From Bugulina stolonifera (Eukaryota; Bryozoa; Gymnolaemata; Cheilostomatida; Bugulidae), in assembly GCA_935421135.1 (NCBI GenBank), contig OW285188.1, forward strand, positions 21,863,233 through 21,927,232: 64,000 nucleotides of DNA. Reading direction: 5' to 3'. Positions within the stretch are counted from its first letter, which is position 1. Every line of letters begins with the position of its first letter. Positions 12,401 to 27,227 of this stretch are shown piece after piece. The notes under the pieces were generated by a model, which made no database searches, had not been told where the DNA came from, and was given only the letters and a program-made list of their open reading frames with translations. The position numbers were made by a program, and so were the translations under genes.

Positions 12401-15400
12401 TCAATCATACACCATGTACAATATGAGATGCAGCTTACTGTGTATTGGTTAATCACTTATAGACTGTGGTAATATGCAGAATAACATGTCAGGTGGGGCG
12501 TCTCCAGATAGTGCCCTACCACCTCTTGACTAATATGACTAGAAATATGGAGTTCCCAAATTGTTTGAATGTTCCAAAAAAATTGCATGGGTATATCCTA
12601 ACACCTCAAACTCTCGCCTTCTACCACTAGAAAATTCTCTAATCACTCAACTTCATGTGTAGGCGCTTATACGACTTCAGTAAATAAGAATTAAAACCAA
12701 AACCTTGTTGCTCAACACTGAATTTAACCAATTTACAAGCCTATCTATTGATTTGAGTCCGGGTCTGCATTGGATTTCTATCCCATGTCCAGTCAGCTGC
12801 ATATCTTCTTGCAGGACGTAAGCCCATATTTACACTATAAATAATACCAGTATACAAATTTTGTCTCGGAGCTGTGTATGTTATTAAAAGTGAAGTAAGC
12901 CACTTAGTATATAGTCAATACTTAAGTATACGTTATATTCATCCAGGTTAAATGCTGCCAGACTAGCCTTTAAAATATAGACAAAGCAAGCATATAAATT
13001 TGAAATAATTATTTTCACTATTAGTCAGAAATGTTGACCTATTAATAGGGCTACGACGTCTGCTCCTGTATGCATGTCTGAATCATGAAAGGGGCTCAAT
13101 AGTCAGTATGACATGGCACGCAGGTAAAAGTACTAGTAGCCATGTGGTAGGTAAAAATGGTAGACGTTTGGATTAATCAAATTTATTGAATCATTCTGCT
13201 ACAATATTTGCTCCCTGTAAACACACCGTCGACTGCGTCTAGATTACATACATCTACATCATACTTATGCGTTCTGCTGAGAATGTTCAGTTAACCTAAA
13301 CTGCTGAACACAATCTCTCAGAAAATGGACGTCTCTCAAATAAACTATATTTCAATTATTTAAAGCAGAAGTTAAACCAAGTCGGGCATTAAACCGAGGT
13401 AGTTCGAACCTTTTGCTTGTGTGAGATGACAAGGGGCACTTGTTAACAGTTGACACTGAAAATAAATACTGGGTTTGATCTCTATCTACCTCAGTAATTA
13501 CCAGCAGATTTTTCTTCACAATCTCAATACATTCCTGAATTTACTAGGGCTTGGGTTAGTGCGGTAGCGTATATAAAGAGAGAAGGTTAGCATAATTACA
13601 TGTAACTTTATTGGAGTGTAGACTGAGTACATTCAATCATTCTACTATATTTTAGGGTGTGGACGGGTAGAGCCCCTCCTGAGAACATCTTCAGAGTGAT
13701 GACAGTAATGAGAATGTTGATGAGGGACCCTTTCTTCCAGCAGAGGTTTGTCAAGTTGGGTGGTCTGATGAAAATGTGTGAGTTCTTCCAGTCGACTACC
13801 ACCACATACCTGTATGAGGAGGAGGCCCCCTTTGTCGATAAGATTCTTATTGAGATGACCAGTAAGTTAGCTATTGTGAGGTAACACCATAAGGAACTGT
13901 CTGCGCAGTTCTCATATAATATCAAACTCATCTGAACCCCAATGCTCCTACACCAAGGTGATACACAATCGTGTCATTACCATAGTACGTGCACATCAGC
14001 AGACGTGCACATCAGCAGAATCCTGCCTTATCCTTTTAAATTACAGCGATTGCATTAAATCTTTACGCTAACTTTAGGATTTATCTTGCCTACCTGTAGG
14101 CTACCCATAAATTTCATGCCTCTGTCCATGAACATATTAAGACGATATGTTTGTTATCAGGACTAGCTTTAAAATATCAGTTTAGAAATAGGATAAATAT
14201 TTAATAAAATTGTCGAAGGTCTAATAATAGACATGTAGTAGCTGTCATTGTCAGCCATTCGTTACTGATTAGGTGGACATATCCGTATACATACAACATC
14301 TAGATCTAAATTATGATTTTTAGCATGGGCTATCTGTTTACACATGGATTAATTAATTGTTATCAATACACCACTGCTTATTTTATATAGCCCTTTAACA
14401 ATTCCTATTTTATAAACTCCTCTTTAAAAATCAATATTTCAGTTTAACAGTCAGCTGATAAAAGATTTAGAACAAAACCCTTGTCAAACATCGCACTGGT
14501 TTGATACTTGGTAAAACAAGTCATATATAATGTATCATTTGATACATGACACTAATTAAATGTTTTATATCAATCTACACTAAACATGTTGCATGTTTAG
14601 GTCCACATAGAATAGACACGTAGAATAGACTGTGATTGGTTCTCTCACCTCACTCTCATCAAATTAAATGGCTTATCAAATGAACTTTATAAATAATTAA
14701 CTTGTACTCCGCTTATTTGTATTCAAACGCTGCGCTCATTTCTCGTGTGTCCCTACAGCAGCGATCTTATGAAAGAAACAGCATGGTTTCCTTCATTATC
14801 TTATAATATACACATTACATTTTCTACAATGGTTTAGCTGTGTATTTGCTATACCACTATACCGCTATACCACTGTATATTTGCCATACCACCAGGGAGA
14901 TTGTGTGGAGATAATGACCCCAAAGTTTAGACTGCATGTGATGCATAGAACTTACACTATATTGGGTCAATCATATAATTAATCTGGCCAGTGACCAGGG
15001 ATTTTAGGAGATTATAATTGTCTGTCATGAAATTATTAATTGGCTGCTAATTGTATGACAGGGCAGCGAGCAGGGTATTACCTAAATATCTATTTAAAAT
15101 ATATTTGTTAAGTGTACTATGGTACTACCCAAAGTATAGTTGGGAGTTTGGGTTTGCTCCTGAAAGAATGTGAATGTGAAGTTGTTCCCTCCTTTAAATT
15201 CAACAATTCTCAAAAATATACCATTTATTACCTACTAACAATGAATGCTTGTAGAGCATGCTGTAGATTATTATGCTATCTGTGTTTGTATTGTTGACAG
15301 TTTGGTTATTCAAATATCACCGTATCAGCACGGTATACCCAAATTCTAACACAGCTGCCATATTTCTACATTTCTTCAAGTCAAGTTTATATAAATATTA

Positions 15401-18400
15401 CTCTGTTATGTAGATCTATTATACATGGGAAGAAATATGTTTCAGTGTTTGTATAATTGACCTTGGTGCGACATCAGGTGGTAGTAACAAACAATCTTGT
15501 ATCACTGTAGCATACTTCATCAGCGTTGATGCTTTTCAATATTGAATAATTCTTATGAAAGATCCATTTTGTTTTGTTATGAAGCATCTATGAAATGATT
15601 ATGATTTATTGATGATTTGTAGTGAAAATAGATAGAACAAAAGGACCAATCAATACTACTAGGATTTCAAAGATATCTGAGAGTGTGTAAAATCATTGGA
15701 ACAGGTCTTTCGCTGACTAATATAGACAGTTGACAATACATTAGTCTATGGTTACCAATAGATATATGGAGTAGTCAGCTTATATTTCAGCAGAAAATGA
15801 AAATAATTCAGTCATAAATTAGTTCACTCTGGGTTTTCTGCTACATAGTCTACACTTCTGTATCCAAGCTGCCGAGACTAGTAGAATTATGCAATATCAC
15901 TAGGAATTGAATGAAATGTGTGCACCAGTGGTTGCCAAAACACAAACATACATATCATTAGAATAAAAGTGGGTTTACCTATTTTTATGGCCTAAATCTA
16001 CACAGTAGATAAACTCCTGTCTATAAGATTGTTCATCGTGATATTTTTTTGGATGTTGTCAGAAATATCTCCTTTCTCATAACATCCCGTAACAAGTCCG
16101 GCATTCATATGCTGACTGGATACAATGTCGTTAGTTATGGTGCTGCATAGTCAGTAAAGTATGTTTAACATTAATTTCAGATATATTTCAAAAGCTGTCA
16201 AGTTTCTCAGCTGAACACAGAGAACTGATAGTAGAGAATGGTGCTCATACATCTTTAGTAATGTTGCTGTCGACAGGTAACATCACACTACTACATTGTG
16301 CTTTGTACGCTCTTCAGGATCTAGCTCAAAGGTAAGTGGAGGTGGCAATATTTGACTCTGATAACTATGGTAATGTAGTACAATACTATATAATGTACAT
16401 GTAGTACATACTATATAATGTACATGTAGTACATACTATATAATGTACATGTAGTACATACTATATAATATACATGTAGTACATACTATATAATGTACAT
16501 GTAGTACATACTATATAATGTACATGTAGTACAATACTAATTATATAATGTACATGTAGTACATACTATATAATGTACATGTAGTACAATACTAATTATA
16601 TAATGTACATGGATGTTTTACACTTTTATCCTTGTACAGCCTCTTCGACAATCAGGTCGTGGTACCTACTACCCACGAAGTTTTAGCTCATAGTTTATAG
16701 TGACTGGGAAACTCATGCTATAAATGTTGTAGCTGTGTATTCAGATGGACTATGCTCTTCAATGGCCAATTGCTGTCATTTCAGGGGTCTTTTACTTCTA
16801 TTTTAGTGAGAAGGCCAGAAATCTTATTGGCCAACTTAACTGTATTGAAAGGATTCTGTATATGTTTCAAGATTATGATTTGGATTCGAAAAGGTATGTA
16901 TGTAAACAGTCCCAACTTGCACTTGACTGTATACTGCGTACATATGACTATTATAATACATTGTGATTTATTGAATTGTTCATTATGTGTATTTAGTTTT
17001 GAACCTTGTAAAGATTATGTTAGCAAAGGCTATTTGTTTGAATCCTTAAGTTTTTGTGAATATTTAACCAACCAACTGGAGTCGTGTATGCAATGTAACA
17101 CTGTATGTTATTCATTTACAGTTGAACGTTTTTATCAATTGCTAATATCATTATACAATGGTGCCAAATGAGAAGTCAATTGATAACTTTCAATTGCTAT
17201 TGTTTGTTAGTGTTGTGAAATATTTAAATACAGGTATATTTTACACTCAAGCACAAGCTTAAAGCCACCCATGATTTCTCAAGTGGTCCTAGTTTTCTTA
17301 TACACCAATATCATGCATGAAATATTATAATATTTTGATTTCTGTATATACGAATCAGGTGTTCTGGAACATGATTGTTTATTTTTATCATGGTCAGTGA
17401 GTTTCTATACGATATTTCTGTAGACATGCTGCCAAATTGCTCAAGAGTTTATGCGGAGACAGTCAGGTCAGGAGAGAGTTAGTGAGGGTGTATGATGGTA
17501 TCCCCCATCTGCTAACGTAAGAATCACTGTCTATATTCAAACTAAAGCGACATGATCTGTTAATTTAAGATTTTTCAATATTCAATTCTACGTTATGATC
17601 ACTATGTGTTTGATTGACTCGTATTTATATACGTTGCATATTGCCTTTGCAACTTTACCATGTAGGTCTAAAATAACCCGAACTTACAACAAAGATTTTA
17701 ATAAACTATATGAATTTACTGCTGATATTCTTACAAACTGAGCAGCTGTTAAAGACAAATCTTAGATATACATGTTACATTATTATTACGTTTGATGTAA
17801 ATGGTAATGTCTTACGATTGATTATCAGGTAGTTTGTGTAATGTTCTTTCATGGTTTATAATCAGCGTAGTGTTAGTCATGCTGAGATATAGAATAATGG
17901 CTCCCTCGACTCCCATTGCTCTAACCAAAGCATTGTCTGCTCTGGTTTGGTGTTTTATAATAGTTTAGCCACATGGGTTTAGTTCAACTGTTACAGAATA
18001 TAGTATATGACAGTATATTTCTCTTTAGGTACAAACGGAGCAGACGCGTATTATTGTTATCTCGTAGCTGTAGTTAAATTACAAATTTTATTCAGTCAAA
18101 ACGGTTTTGATGACCGTAGAAAATATGCCTTGTAACTTTGTTCACATTATGATTTTATACGTTGGTAGCCATTTTTATATACAGCATCCCTACAGTCTGC
18201 TGTAGTGGTCTTTATTTTACCTGTATACTGTACTTGTTTACTATACATACAATGTACATCTTCATGTAGGTTACTGGATGGTTGTGATCTCAAACTGCTG
18301 AGGAATATTATATGGTGCATTGTACAACTAGCAGAAGACGTGGACACTTCCAATGTATTGAGAAGTTCAGGAGTTATCCCACTACTCATTAACTTGCTGA

Positions 18401-21400
18401 GGTAAGCAGACAACTCCAATTATATGCTATATGTACAGTAGTTACTACCTGCTGCAATACTGTATTAGGATATACATATATGTAGATGTCAAGAGATGCA
18501 TTTCAATATATGATACATTTTTCTATTGAATTATATAAGGTTAATATTAATTGTACTACTAGAAAATGTATATTTCAGGGAATTTGATTAAGAGTTATTG
18601 AAGTATCTCTTGCTCAAATATAAAAAAATTAATCACTGTCGTAACTAAAACCGAGCAATTATTTTGTTAAAAATTCATTTGTGTTCTACCGTGTAAATTA
18701 AAATTTTTATCACACTGTTAATAATTTCAGGGAGAGGAAATATTCTAATGACTCGGACCGCTCTACACCGACATCAGCGACTCTAGGAGGCAGAGGTGTT
18801 GCTAGGCAACTGTTTAGTATTAGCTCAGACGACTCTCTCAACAGTATATCGGCGGGCAGCGTCTCAGATGGGATGATGGAACAGGTTAGTATAGACTGTT
18901 ATCAGCATTGGAAGAGTTATATTACCAAGAATATAATATGAGTGTGTAGACGATCTTCTGTATTTGTTGAAAATATAATCTTGCTGTTGTTACACATACA
19001 CATTTCATTACTCTATTAGGAGACGTATAGCCATCTGCGCTATGTCTGTTTATAATATACTATGGGCAAACAGCAATTTCAAGATATTTGGGTGTATAGA
19101 GAAGATGTCGTACCTTGGCCCGTTGGTCATAGAACACATGCATACTAAAATGTCCAAGGCTCTGGACTGTATACGTATACTTATACGCATTTTTTGGTGT
19201 TCCAAGCAGGTTTGTCTTCTCAAGTCGGCATGTTGTGCAGCTCTTACTGAGCTCATCAGAAATGATCACAATTCACAGCAGATTGTCAGCAACAATGGAG
19301 TCTACGCTATTGGCTTACTCATGCTACCAGATCTAAAACTGTATAAGGGATCAGAGACTTTGCAGGTAGACAAACTTGTAAATAAATATTTAACCTGTAT
19401 CCTATTTAAATTCCGGAAATATTTTGTGATTTACTTTGTAAAGATAGGGTCATTGAAATTTCTATAATTAATTAAGATAAATATTACTAAATGTAAATTG
19501 ATGAAAATCAATATAGATATTGCGTCAACAAATTTTCTGAAGTGCATTAACTTTTAATTTAAAGTTTGAATGAATGTTATAAGATAACGAATAGTCTATG
19601 CCGGGAGCCATGCTTAACAAACAGCCAAGTCATTTAAAATAACAGGTTGTTTACTTTAAGTAAACAGTTGGTAGACTAGTCAATAGTTGTATTATACTTC
19701 ATAGTAGGATTTAATTATATCATGTGCTGTCATTCCATCACCTGTGTGTTTGTAATGGGCCAAATGTTTAACTCAAACATATTATGATGTCTATATCAAA
19801 TAGAAAATCTCAATGCTATACCTAGCTTAGGGTATTTGTGATGGTTAATGGAGTTTTATTTTAATTTTAGAAAAATGCTCTTCGAACGTTGAGGTTCCTC
19901 TTTAGTAAAGAAGGTAATCGAAGAATGTTCCAGAGAATATTCCACAAATCTCATGCGATATTCACGGCATTCACCAATGTCGGTCACTATGTTCATACGA
20001 TAGAGAAGTACCAAACTGTCGTGGACATGCTAAATGCATTGCCGGTTAGTTTGATTTGTTTATTCATTTAATGTATGTCTGGTTTAATACTTGCAATGTT
20101 CAGTTGTGATCCAACAATATTGTGTTGCTTAAACATTTTATTGAGGAGTTGCTTTCTCCTGAGCAAGAAGCCATAACATGAAAAGACAACTTCTTTAAAT
20201 ATGCAATATAGTGAGAGATGACCTTCAGCAACAAGAGTAGACAACACTATTCTATACATTCCGTATTTGCAGCCATAGCCCTGCAGCACAGTGTATATCG
20301 TGACACCCATGTTTTTATCTAATGGTAGTGTCCATATTGTGCCCATTGTTCACAGCATGTATTCTTGACTGCTAATTATTGACCAACACCTCTTTACTTA
20401 ATGAATTGAATGTTTGAACCGATTTGAACATAACAAAGTGTATATTTCGCTAAAGATTTTAATTTGAACAGCTACGTAATAGTCACTCGTATAATACTAT
20501 GCTATGCTTATATAGGAATCAGTTATCAGTCACTTGTATGATACTGTGCTATGCTTATATAGGAGTCGGAGTTGTCTGATCTGAGAGAGAGTATAGAAAG
20601 CACCAATCAGCAGAGAGAGATCAGTCAGTTCATAGAGGAGTATGCTGTTCTGGAACAGCTAGGCTGTGGTGCTTTTGGCAGCGTTTGCAAAGTTCGAAAG
20701 AAAGATAAGTCTCAGGAGTATTTTGCCCTGAAAGAAGTAGGTTTTGCCGCATGGTCAAATGGACAATGTTTTAATTTTGTAATGTATTTTCCCTGATGGT
20801 GTACGTGCATATTGACGTAATACTTAGCAAATAAGCAAAGCCAACATGATTTGCTCATGTCCCCAAAGTACACAATGTAATTCCCAGTTCAGTATGATGT
20901 TTGTTTATTGATGCAGACGTCTGAAATGTCAACATAAATTGTCTATTAACACTTGTTTCAAATACCTTGTTTTAGCCTTGAATAATATCTAAACAAATTT
21001 TCTGCATTGTAACTAATAGTTATTGTATGTTATTATTACTGTATTAAAAGTGCATTACATGTACATGTATCTCTATATTGCTATTACTTTACATATAGGT
21101 AAATCTAGCCATGATTGCTAAGAACACCAAAGACCGAGACAAAAGTGTTGGAGAGATCATTAGTGAAATTAATATCATTAGAGATCAGTTAAAACATCCC
21201 AACATTGTCAAGTACTACCGGACCTTCACAGTGGGTTCGTTCATATAACTTTACGCTACACAATCATGTGACTTTTACCCAATTATGTTGTCGCAAAATG
21301 TTAAATAGAAAGAAAAGATAGCTTCGAAGTGAAGTGGGCTTTTTAAATATGAATCGCTTTCATAATGTGTTAAAATAATATTAATAGTTTTGTATGAAAT

Positions 21401-24400
21401 TTATATTGCTGGTTCTAGTTTCCAGTAAAAATGACTTAAGTTCTACCAAAATATCATCTTGACTATTTTTAATGGTCATAGTGTTTCACATTTTAGACAC
21501 AAACAAGTTGTGCATCGTGATGGAGTTGATAGATGGAGCACCATTAGGTGAACATTTCCAATCACTGAAGGAAAAGAAGGAGACGTTCTCAGAGCCCCGT
21601 ATCTGGAACATATTCATACAGATAGTCCTAGCTCTAAGGTATCTGCATAAGGAGAAGGGAATTGTCCACAGAGATCTCACACCTAACAACATCATGCTGA
21701 GTGAAAACGATAAAGTCACCATCAGTAAGAATATGATATCTATGTTTCACTAACATCACCTAATACTAATATACTTGTAGTAGACCTAATAAGATAGTAC
21801 ATACATGAAGTTGATAAATGGCAAGATATACTAGAATGGGAATATCTATCAAAAGGAAATTAATAATATTATATAAAGTTAGATTACATTGTATGTTATG
21901 TCAACAGTGTAATGTGTACGTTTATTATATAATTTCTTGCACGAAATAATTAGCCTAAAGCTTCCTAAACTTTAATTGCTCATAAATACATTCATATAAA
22001 TATACATGCATATATAGTGTATATAGGTGCTCGTGTGTGGGTGCACCTATACATGAATATGCTATATTCACACATATATTTACCATGTACATGTACTATA
22101 TAAAGAACATTTCATAGCTTCAGGTATATTCTATTGTGTATATGTAAATATATAAATATTATTGGTGCCCTCTTGCATTGTACTATATATTGTATATATA
22201 CACTTTAGCTGACTTTGGTTTGGCCAAGCATAAGAGAACAGACGCTCAGTATATGAAATCTACAGTTGGAACTATTCTTTACTCTTGGTAAGTATTCTAT
22301 TAATATACGTACCTGTGATGTCATATTCTGTATGCATAGCGTGACGTCAGCAGTATAACAGCATACCTGCCATCAGTTATTTAATATCTCCAAATAGTTG
22401 TACATGTAGTTGGTGATCTGCATCTTGCCTGAAATATCTGAATATACCCTCATTTTGTATACATATACATGTACATGTATACAAATTATATATTTAGTCC
22501 AGAGATAGTCCAGAGTCACCCCTATGGAGAGAAGGCAGATATATGGGCTATTGGCTGTATATTGTACCAGATGTGCACACTTAGTCCACCTTTTAGTACA
22601 TCTAACATGTTGGCACTCGCTAAAGCAATAGTGGCCGGATCATATAAACCCTTACCTACTGGAGCCTACTCAGCTAAGGTGGAGCAGACAATTTCTAAGT
22701 GAGTCTCAATATACACAGTGAATGTGTCAGAGTAGATGTTACCCCACTTTGTCAGTGAACTGTAAACTAACCACCAACCTGAATATTGCTTCAGGCCTCA
22801 TTTCTAAGGTCATATTTACTAGGGCTGGTGCCATGGGAATCCACTGGTGTTATGATGCTGATCTATTAGCTAATAGCTACATGCCCTCAAGTAGATGATA
22901 CATTCATGCTGTTACTCAGGCTATGGCATGTAAAGATAGTGAGGGATAAATAGCCTGTAGCAAATCATATGCAACATTCTATAATTATATAATTTGCATG
23001 TCAAGAACAACATGGAACAATCAATTTTACCCACATGTGAACATACTGCTTGAGAGGAAATGGGACATCTTCAAGTTATAATAATATGTTGTTTATTTGC
23101 AAGATCATCCAGCGAAGTGTATATTCAGCTTGTGCATGTATGTCCTTCTTCTTATAGGTGTTTGACAGTAGAGCCAGCGGAGAGGCCAGATATAGTGGGT
23201 GTGGCCAGTTTCATAGTGGATGAAGTTATGTCGCACTTGGAGTCTGTGAGACACAAGCAGTTCTCTCTGGAGAGGAGGCTTGAGAAGGAAAAAAAGAGGA
23301 CAGAGAAACACTCAAGTAAAGCCAACGACTATATGAAGAGCTACCAGAAGCTCTGCATAGCCACTCAGGAAAAGAGCGACAAACTTGCCAATTCCCAGAA
23401 CAGTTCGATGAATCTACCAGATGCGTTACCTGATGTGAGACGATGTCTGGAGGGCCATTTTATGCAAGACCCAAACAACAATTATCTAGGTAGAGTGTTA
23501 CTATTGTGTCATGCATATTTTTGCTTTACTACAAGTAAGTTAATCTAAAGGTAATTATTTTTATGAATTTTCATTTAGATTAATATTTGTCTGACTTTAA
23601 CAGGGGGTGCGAGTGGAGACGATGAAGCGGAACTGTCGAGTAGTGATAGCAATGGAAGTACGATCCTCAGCAATGCTTTTAAGCCTCCTAAACCACCGAG
23701 TGCTTCACGTTTTCACAAACCAGACATCAGAAGCAAATTAGAAGTGCAAATACCTCGTAAGTATGACTGCATTCCCTTCAAGTTGATGCTTCTGCGATGC
23801 AGAACATGTTTTATTTTATATCTGCATGAATTTGTTATTCATTTAGAATTTTTCTGATCATAACATGATAATCTTATTTCCTGTTGTAGCACCGAACAGA
23901 TATGGAACGAGAGATTCTGGAAGTAGCTCAGCTGGAGAACCGTCTCCGAATGGTAGGATTACGTCTCAAGCATTTCATAGGAGCTTGAGTAGTCCAGCAG
24001 TCGACAGACGCAAGAGAGAAAGGAGTGGTGGCAAACGGCGCCCTGGTGTGTAGCTAATATCACGTCTGTAACAATATTTGATGATAACTAAATGTAACGA
24101 TTCATTGACCAATTATAGTGTTGGCCACACAGCTGGACTGTGGTCATTTAGTTTGTGTGGTGAATCAATATAAAGCATGAATCACATGTTTTTATACGAC
24201 TTGAAAAACTTGTTGACTAGCGTGAAAATGTTGGCCTAGAACTCAAGATTATTGTTGTTTTACAAGCATAACAGTAAATATCACCTGACGCTAAATGTTT
24301 ACCATAGTTTATCCATGTAGTAGCTTTTTGCCATAAGCTTACACACTAATGCTTAGTAATTTATTGACCCGAGTGCCATTCTTTATCCGAACTATGCCAT

Positions 24401-25151
24401 CTGTCCGATTTTTCTGTAAACATACTAAAATATCATACATGAAATTGGTATGTGTTTGTACATAGAGCATTGTTAGGAAACATGTTTATGGTGTATACCA
24501 ATTTTGTTTCTAATTAACAGTGAGCACTAATAACGGAGCTGCTACGTTTTCCATCTCGCCCAGTAAGGTGAAGGAGATTGACCCCATCCAGCAGATACTG
24601 AATGTCCTACATAAAGTAATCTACATTTCCCAATTACCTCCATCCCTCTCTCACAATCCCTGTCGGACAATAGTAGATAAATACAAACGGACGTTATTTC
24701 TCCACAACACAAACTCTACACACTTGAAGATAGAGCTCACAAAGTTAGCTGATAACTCTCCAGATTTGATAGATATCAATTTTGGGAACTTTGATTTACA
24801 AGGTGCTAGCAACACTAACCACTCAAAGTCGTCTGCTAATGGATCAACTATAGACCATGAAAGTAAGTGCAAGTACATCTCAAATTCTCGTTCTTAATTT
24901 CTGGCAACCTAAAAGCTAATATTATACATGTTTATTCAATTCAGAACTATTGGTTGAATAGAATGACCAAAGTCGTCTACATTGTACATTCTATGTCTGA
25001 CACAGGTGGTTTAGAACGGGATATCACAAATGGAATCTCATACAGTCAGCTTAACGCCTTTATAGAAGACGTGTTAAGGGAGAACAAGTATTATTCTATG
25101 CAAGCACCCCTACAACATGTTAGACATCAGTTACCCTCGGTGAGAAGGTGA
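9404..25151 (+). CDS. NEK10: NEK10 protein kinase, complete, 21 coding exons, 1131 aa
   Basis: Exons: 9404-9426, 10217-10390, 11069-11167, 13656-13861, 16181-16331, 16807-16893, 17424-17516, 18270-18401, 18731-18884, 19210-19365, 19871-20044, 20563-20736, 21099-21234, 21497-21724, 22209-22287, 22498-22698, 23158-23489, 23604-23756, 23890-24045, 24521-24862, 25006-25151. The coding sum is 3396 nt, an exact multiple of three. The protein has N-terminal armadillo-like repeats (about 60-460), a kinase domain (about 510-785), a Lys/Glu-rich coiled coil, a Ser-rich linker, and a conserved C-terminal block starting DPIQQIL. This order and length match vertebrate NEK10 (about 1170 aa), and similarity runs end to end from SKQQLP to the C-terminal EDVLRENKYY. 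Known roles of the family are in DNA-damage checkpoint and motile-cilium function. Start ATG 9404 gives an N-terminus close to the family's. The exon 13 donor is GTTCGT, off consensus but required by frame. Confidence 0.96.
16377..16612. repeat. 25-bp minisatellite in NEK10 intron 5
   Basis: About nine near-identical copies of actatataatgtacatgtagtacat, some with a 4-5 bp insertion, fill 235 bp of the intron between exons 5 and 6. Each unit contains the palindrome TGTACATGTA. It has no coding content. Confidence 0.95.
20468..20575 (+). repeat. Duplicated 3' splice site before NEK10 exon 12
   Basis: A 47-bp unit is repeated in tandem. Copy one runs through tgctatgcttatatag|gaatcag with its acceptor ending at 20515; copy two carries the acceptor actually used, ending at 20562 before GAGTCGGAG. 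The unit covers the intron end and the first bases of the exon. Use of the upstream AG would add 47 nt and shift the frame before the kinase domain. Confidence 0.85.
20563..23250 (+). other. NEK10: NEK10 kinase-domain exons 12-17
   Basis: Exon 12 gives the glycine loop GCGAFGSV (517-524) and the lysine of ALKE (540). Exon 14 gives HRDLTPNN with catalytic Asp646; exon 15 gives DFG (664-666) and the activation segment ending GTILYSCPE; exon 16 gives the DIWAIGCILYQM helix. All catalytic residues are present, so the enzyme is predicted active. The usual Lys of HRDLKP is Thr, as in vertebrate NEK10, and the GTIL sequence replaces the GTPYY common in other NEKs. Confidence 0.93.
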
Positions 25152-27218
25152 AAGGTCAAGGTCAAAAATCTTCAATGCCACTTATTGCTCAGATTTTAAC
25201 TTTTTTCCACAAACAATATAATTATTGTAATGGTTGGATAAATTTCCAAATTTAGTTTTTGCTGTCTCTGAATTTTGCTCATCAGAAAATACCAATTTAT
25301 TGTATTATATTGCATGTGTATGCTTACTATTTTTAAATATGTTTTATTTTGATGGAAGGAAGCTGTGAGTTCGTGATCACTTGCGTTCAGCATCATGAAA
25401 TTATGCGAACATGATGTATATTTTCAACTTTAATTTATGCGATGCGTGCACATGTATACTAAATACATGTCTGTGATAATATTTCTATGATTTACTAAAT
25501 ATCCATTTAGCTCCCTGAGGATTGAATTTTTAGCTCTTCTGTGATCATTACAATAATTGTATTCTCACCAAGGTAGACAACTCCAATTCCGTTCTCTATA
25601 TTTACAATGTACAAGTACACCATATTTTTTGTTTTATAGCTTATACTTTTAAGTATATGCCGTCCAAAGGCAGTTCCCAGTCATTCAATTTTTAGAGTTG
25701 CAAGTTTAGGCTTATATTTAGGTCAATTTATTCGTCATCCTTATCACAAACCGTCCACTACCTGTACATATTTAATGTAATTATTATATTAATTATTAAA
25801 TTCTCAATATTTATGAGCTTATCTGAGTTAGTTGAAGAGACAATCGAATTATATTATCTATATTATATAATTGTATAATTATTACATAACTTATTTATTT
25901 GACTTATCACAAACCGTCCAAAAACATTGTAGCTTTTCGTTGCATGTTTGTACATAGACTTAGAGAGAGTATTTTACTATATATTATGTAATATGGTATA
26001 TTTATTAATATATTATGGTTTAGAGAGAGTATATAGTAATAGGATATATTTATTAATAGATTATGGTTTTAATGAAGTGCGTGAGAAATGGTGTCTACAT
26101 GATTTATTTATTTTATTGACTGTATAAATATACACCTATTATATATGTCAATTGTCTCCTCTTCATAAATATATTAATAGTATTTATTTTATGTTATTTA
26201 TTCTAAATGTATAGAAAACAATAATTATTTTCAGTGTAAACACTCTATTTTTATATCAAGAAATATTATGCCATGGATTATAAGATTATTACACCTCTAA
26301 TAATATTTTATCTTGAATTTAAATTGCTGTATTTTTGTTTGAATGGTTAATATTTTGTTATTATCATTATTATTATATAATATTATGTAGTAAATAGCCT
26401 ATCAGTGACATAATCAACAACCTATCATGTCCAATTTCATGATGTACATGTATATAAATTATATAGAATTACAATTGTTTGATTATAATAAATACAGTGA
26501 TATATTGTTGGCAACATAAATTATGGAAGTAAAATACCACAATCATATACTTGTACAATCATGTACGTGTATAATATACAGCAAAGTAGGCAAATCTTTG
26601 GAAGCCCTGAACTTGCTCTAAATTCTTATTCCAATAATGGCTACCATGTTGTATTTGCTGTATGTAGATGTAAATCATACATTTATTTTGTAAAGAATAT
26701 AATAAAATGAAAAATTTCAAAAAAAAAGGTTTATAGCAACAGTGTATCATGATGACCTATGAATTCTATTCACACATGCATTTCTTCTGAAAGGCTACAT
26801 TGGCCGGTAGCTTTTGGGCTTACAATCTTGTCTTTGTTAAGGTGTAAATACATGTACATGTCTTTGTATATACATGTATATATATACATGTATCATATTA
26901 TACGTGTAAATATGTATATATTACACCAATATCCAAAATAATACGAGATGATCATGCCCTATATGCATTTGTACTATTTTAACATTGAATAGTGACATCA
27001 CATACCAATTGCAACATGCAGTACATACATCCATCCAATAGTAAATTAGCATAATATATGTAGTCTACGCATGTACGCGGGTACTATACCCCTGTAGGTA
27101 TGCTGGTATATACACTGTATATGCTGATAATACAACATAAAATATATAGGGCCTACTGTACTACGTACATGTGGTTGATTCATTGATTGAGCAATGGGAG
27201 GGGTACAAATGTACAGAG
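25152..27218. other. NEK10 3' region and intergenic AT-rich DNA
   Basis: The NEK10 3' UTR must start here. Candidate poly(A) signals are AATAAA at 26489 and 26701; the second is followed closely by a run of A at 26720-26728. Much of 25750-26500 is AT-rich low complexity with two copies of a gagagagtat/ttattaatatattatggtt segment near 25960-26065. No further exon is supported. Confidence 0.5.
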
Positions 27219-27227
27219 TATATAAAG
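27219..27227 (+). promoter_or_regulatory. TATA box of the peptide gene
   Basis: TATATAAAG lies about 30 bp upstream of a plausible start near 27250, followed by a non-coding first exon that ends at a good donor (CAG|GTAAGC, exon end 27377). It is the clearest core promoter in the window. Confidence 0.6.

Noticed and set aside
15512..15530. Minus-strand CTGATGA as another hammerhead core
   Set aside because: No stem II or GAAA follows on that strand.
16377..16612. Regular repeats that could suggest a CRISPR array
   Set aside because: Units are contiguous with no unique spacers, the genome is animal, and the unit is a minisatellite.
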